Part shown: positions 62,352-64,000 of the stretch, piece after piece
Numbering within the stretch: position 1 is the stretch's first letter
Layout: each line of letters begins with the position of its first letter
Assembly (NCBI RefSeq): GCF_003732425.1
Contig: NZ_MOBX01000013.1
Span: 124,001-188,000, forward strand
DNA from: Pseudomonas fluorescens
Lineage (GTDB): Bacteria > Pseudomonadota > Gammaproteobacteria > Pseudomonadales > Pseudomonadaceae
Reading direction: 5' to 3'
DNA length: 64,000 bases
Position numbers and translations under genes: made by a program
Notes under the pieces: model-generated
What the model saw: the letters and a program-made list of their open reading frames with translations, nothing else
Told to the model about the DNA's origin: nothing
Databases searched by the model: none

Positions 62352-63257
62352 TTATACCTGCGCTGACATCCGATGATTCTCCAGCAAAAAGTCGACGAAC
62401 AATCGCACCCGCGCCGGCATCGCCGCGCCGCCGACGAACACCGCATGAATCGGTTCCTGATCCCCGGGATTCCAGTCTTCCAGCAGCGCAATCAGGTCGC
62501 CGCGCTGCAGATCCTCGCTCACGCTGAACATACCGATACGGGCAATCCCGGCGCCCACTCGCGCGAGTTGTGCCAGCGCTTCACCGCTGCTGCATTCGAT
62601 GTTGCCGCTGACCTTCAGGGAAAACGCTTTGCCATCGCGGATAAATGGCCAGTTGGGTTCGGCACGCTTGAAATTGAAGCGCAGGCAGTTGTGTTGTAGC
62701 AGGTCTTCCGGTTCCTGGGGGATGCCGTGGCGTTGCAGATACTCGGGCGATGCCACCACAACCTGGCCGGTGTCGCCGATCCTGCGTGCGGTCAGCGGGC
62801 TGTCGGGCAGATGGCCAAAGCGCACCGCGACGTCGGCCTGCCCGCCGAGAATGTCGACCACTTCGTCGCCAAGGGTGAGGTCGACGACGATGTTCGGGTA
62901 ACGGGCGCTGAAGGCTGCGACCAACGGAACGATGGCCAGGCGCCCATGGCCAAGGGCGGCACTGACCCGTAATCGCCCTCTGGGCACGCCTTGATCGGCG
63001 ATGGCTTCTTCGACCTCGTCCATGTCGGCGAGGATACGCCGGGCGCCGCGCAGGAACGCTTCGCCCTCGGCCGTGAAGGTGATCGCTCGGGTGGTGCGCA
63101 ACAGCAGGCGGGTGCCCAGCCGTTGCTCGGTGCGCGCGATGATCCGACTGACCGCCGAGGGCGTCAGGCCCAGTGCACGCGCGGCGGCCGACAGGCTGCC
63201 TTCCTGCGCCACGGTGGTGAACACGCTCATTTCACCTGACCTGCCGTTGAAATCCAC
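62352..63257 (-). CDS. LysR-family transcriptional regulator
   Basis: 301 residues from a GTG at 63257 with GGAGG six bases upstream; an ATG nine codons later is possible. The N-terminal helix-turn-helix is EMSVFTTVAQEGSLSAAARALGLTPSAVSRIIARTEQRLGTRLLLRTTR. The periplasmic-binding-protein-like sensor domain follows (GRLRVSAALGHGRLAIVPLVAAF). It is divergent from an MFS exporter, with an inverted repeat between them, the normal LysR arrangement. Confidence 0.93.
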   Translation of the reverse strand: MDFNGRSGEMSVFTTVAQEGSLSAAARALGLTPSAVSRIIARTEQRLGTRLLLRTTRAITFTAEGEAFLRGARRILADMDEVEEAIADQGVPRGRLRVSAALGHGRLAIVPLVAAFSARYPNIVVDLTLGDEVVDILGGQADVAVRFGHLPDSPLTARRIGDTGQVVVASPEYLQRHGIPQEPEDLLQHNCLRFNFKRAEPNWPFIRDGKAFSLKVSGNIECSSGEALAQLARVGAGIARIGMFSVSEDLQRGDLIALLEDWNPGDQEPIHAVFVGGAAMPARVRLFVDFLLENHRMSAQV

Positions 63258-63289
63258 TTGTGCCTCCTACGCAAAGGTGATTGCCAAAA

Positions 63290-63326
63290 ATGCTATCTAC
63301 CGCCTGAAAAGACGGGATCGTAGCAT
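63290..63326. promoter_or_regulatory. Inverted repeat in the LysR-MFS divergent region
   Basis: atgcta (63290-63295) and tagcat (63321-63326), with flanking gcca/tggc extending the pairing loosely. Spacing and position fit a LysR recognition and activation site. Confidence 0.4.
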
Positions 63327-63351
63327 TGGCGGCATAGATAAGGAGCTTTCC

Positions 63352-64000
63352 ATGCGTATCAATCCACCACTTGTTGCACTCGCCATCGGTGCCTTCGGCA
63401 TCGGCGTTACAGAATTTGCCCCCATGGGCATGTTGCCGGGTATCGCCGCGGATCTGGGCGTTTCCATTCCCGCTGCCGGTTTGTTGGTCAGCGCTTATGC
63501 GCTGGGCGTATTGCTCGGCGCACCACTGATGACCCTGACCACCGGCAAGATTCCCCGGCGCTCTCTGCTGATCGGGCTCATGGCGATTTTCACCCTGGGT
63601 AATCTGATGTCAGCCTTGGCCACCGATTACTACAGCCTCATGGTCGCCAGGGTGGTGACCTCACTGAACCACGGTGCCTTTTTTGGCGTTGGCTCGATCG
63701 TCGCCGCCACCCTGGTCGCCCCGGAGAAACGTGCCGGGGCGGTTGCGGCGATGTTCATGGGCCTGACCCTGGCGACCATCGGCGGTGTGCCGCTGGCTGC
63801 CTGGTTTGGCGAACTGTTCGGTTGGCGCACCGCGTTCTGGGGGATTACCGGCCTGGGCGTGGTGACCATGGCCGCGTTGTGGTTCGCCTTGCCCAACGTG
63901 CGGGCGCCGCAAAGCGTCGGTGTCATGGCGGAAATTCGAGTGTTGGGCCGCGGCCCGGTGCTGGCCGCGCTGGCTCTGACTGTCGTCGGCTCAAGCGCCA
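63352..64000 (+). CDS. MFS exporter, AraJ-like (3' end outside window)
   Basis: The ATG at 63352 has AGGAG ahead, and the frame is open to the window end (216 codons seen). Segments: PPLVALAIGAFGIGVTEFAPMGMLPGIAADLGVSIPAAGLLVSAYALGVLLGAPLMTL, RVVTSLNHGAFFGVGSIVAATLV, and FMGLTLATIGGVPLAAWFGELFGWRTAFW. It is the first six or so membrane helices of a DHA1-type exporter, like the one at 59.5 kb. It is divergent from, and probably controlled by, the LysR gene. Confidence 0.9.
   Translation, partial: MRINPPLVALAIGAFGIGVTEFAPMGMLPGIAADLGVSIPAAGLLVSAYALGVLLGAPLMTLTTGKIPRRSLLIGLMAIFTLGNLMSALATDYYSLMVARVVTSLNHGAFFGVGSIVAATLVAPEKRAGAVAAMFMGLTLATIGGVPLAAWFGELFGWRTAFWGITGLGVVTMAALWFALPNVRAPQSVGVMAEIRVLGRGPVLAALALTVVGSSA

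Overview
The window looks like chromosomal DNA of a fluorescent-group Pseudomonas (P. fluorescens / P. koreensis type). The evidence is GC-rich coding DNA with typical pseudomonad genes (membrane glucose dehydrogenase gcd beside an OprB porin, OprD porin, polyamine catabolism, ProP), and extragenic palindromes of the type gtgggagcgagcctgctcgc, which are characteristic of these species. The species call is inference from gene content; no rRNA is present.

Layout. 0-0.8 kb: the 3' end of selB followed 6 nt later by a clear tRNA-Sec (selC). 0.9-13 kb: a chaperone-usher fimbrial cluster (adhesin, usher, chaperone, major pilin) with its own phosphorelay: an RcsB-like response regulator, an RcsC-like hybrid kinase carrying an HPt, and a second hybrid kinase without HPt. 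A 15-bp near-palindrome is shared by the pilin promoter region and the second kinase promoter region and is a candidate regulator site. 13-18.9 kb: OprD porin, amidase, polyamine-type aminotransferase and a divergent TetR with a 41-bp palindrome between them. 19-21.4 kb: a small accessory patch (Mrr-like nuclease, NYN-LOTUS protein) beside the decayed 3' end of an mscS-type gene. 21.4-28.7 kb: DUF502 protein, F420-type reductase, a LysR gene broken by one in-frame amber codon, ProP, a lipoprotein operon and an OmpR/EnvZ-type pair. 28.7-32 kb: gamma-glutamyl polyamine genes (puuB, puuR, puuA) with an upstream inverted repeat.

32-36.7 kb is accessory: a membrane protein of unknown family, a lysine-rich protein, and an 890-residue protein with a PD-(D/E)XK-type nuclease centre embedded among about six zinc-ribbon units. 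This last is the best candidate for an undescribed system. 37-40.8 kb: oprB and gcd (periplasmic glucose oxidation). 41.3-43 kb: an AT-rich two-gene operon of a methyltransferase-like protein overlapping a DUF1848 protein with a C-terminal CX3CX2C cysteine motif.

43.4-54.2 kb is bracketed by a 405-bp direct duplication: the 3' end of xdhC at 43.4 kb repeats that of the intact xdhC at 53.2 kb. Between them lie DUF6482, SDR, DUF3833, folE, bestrophin, DUF1206, and an electrophile/quinone-detoxification operon (old yellow enzyme, SDR, hydrolase, quinone oxidoreductase) opposite a TetR. 53.2-58.3 kb: a molybdenum hydroxylase operon (2Fe-2S subunit, Mo subunit, tri-haem cytochrome c, XdhC). 58.3-64 kb: AraC opposite an MFS exporter, an unknown AT-rich membrane protein, and LysR opposite a second MFS exporter cut by the window end.
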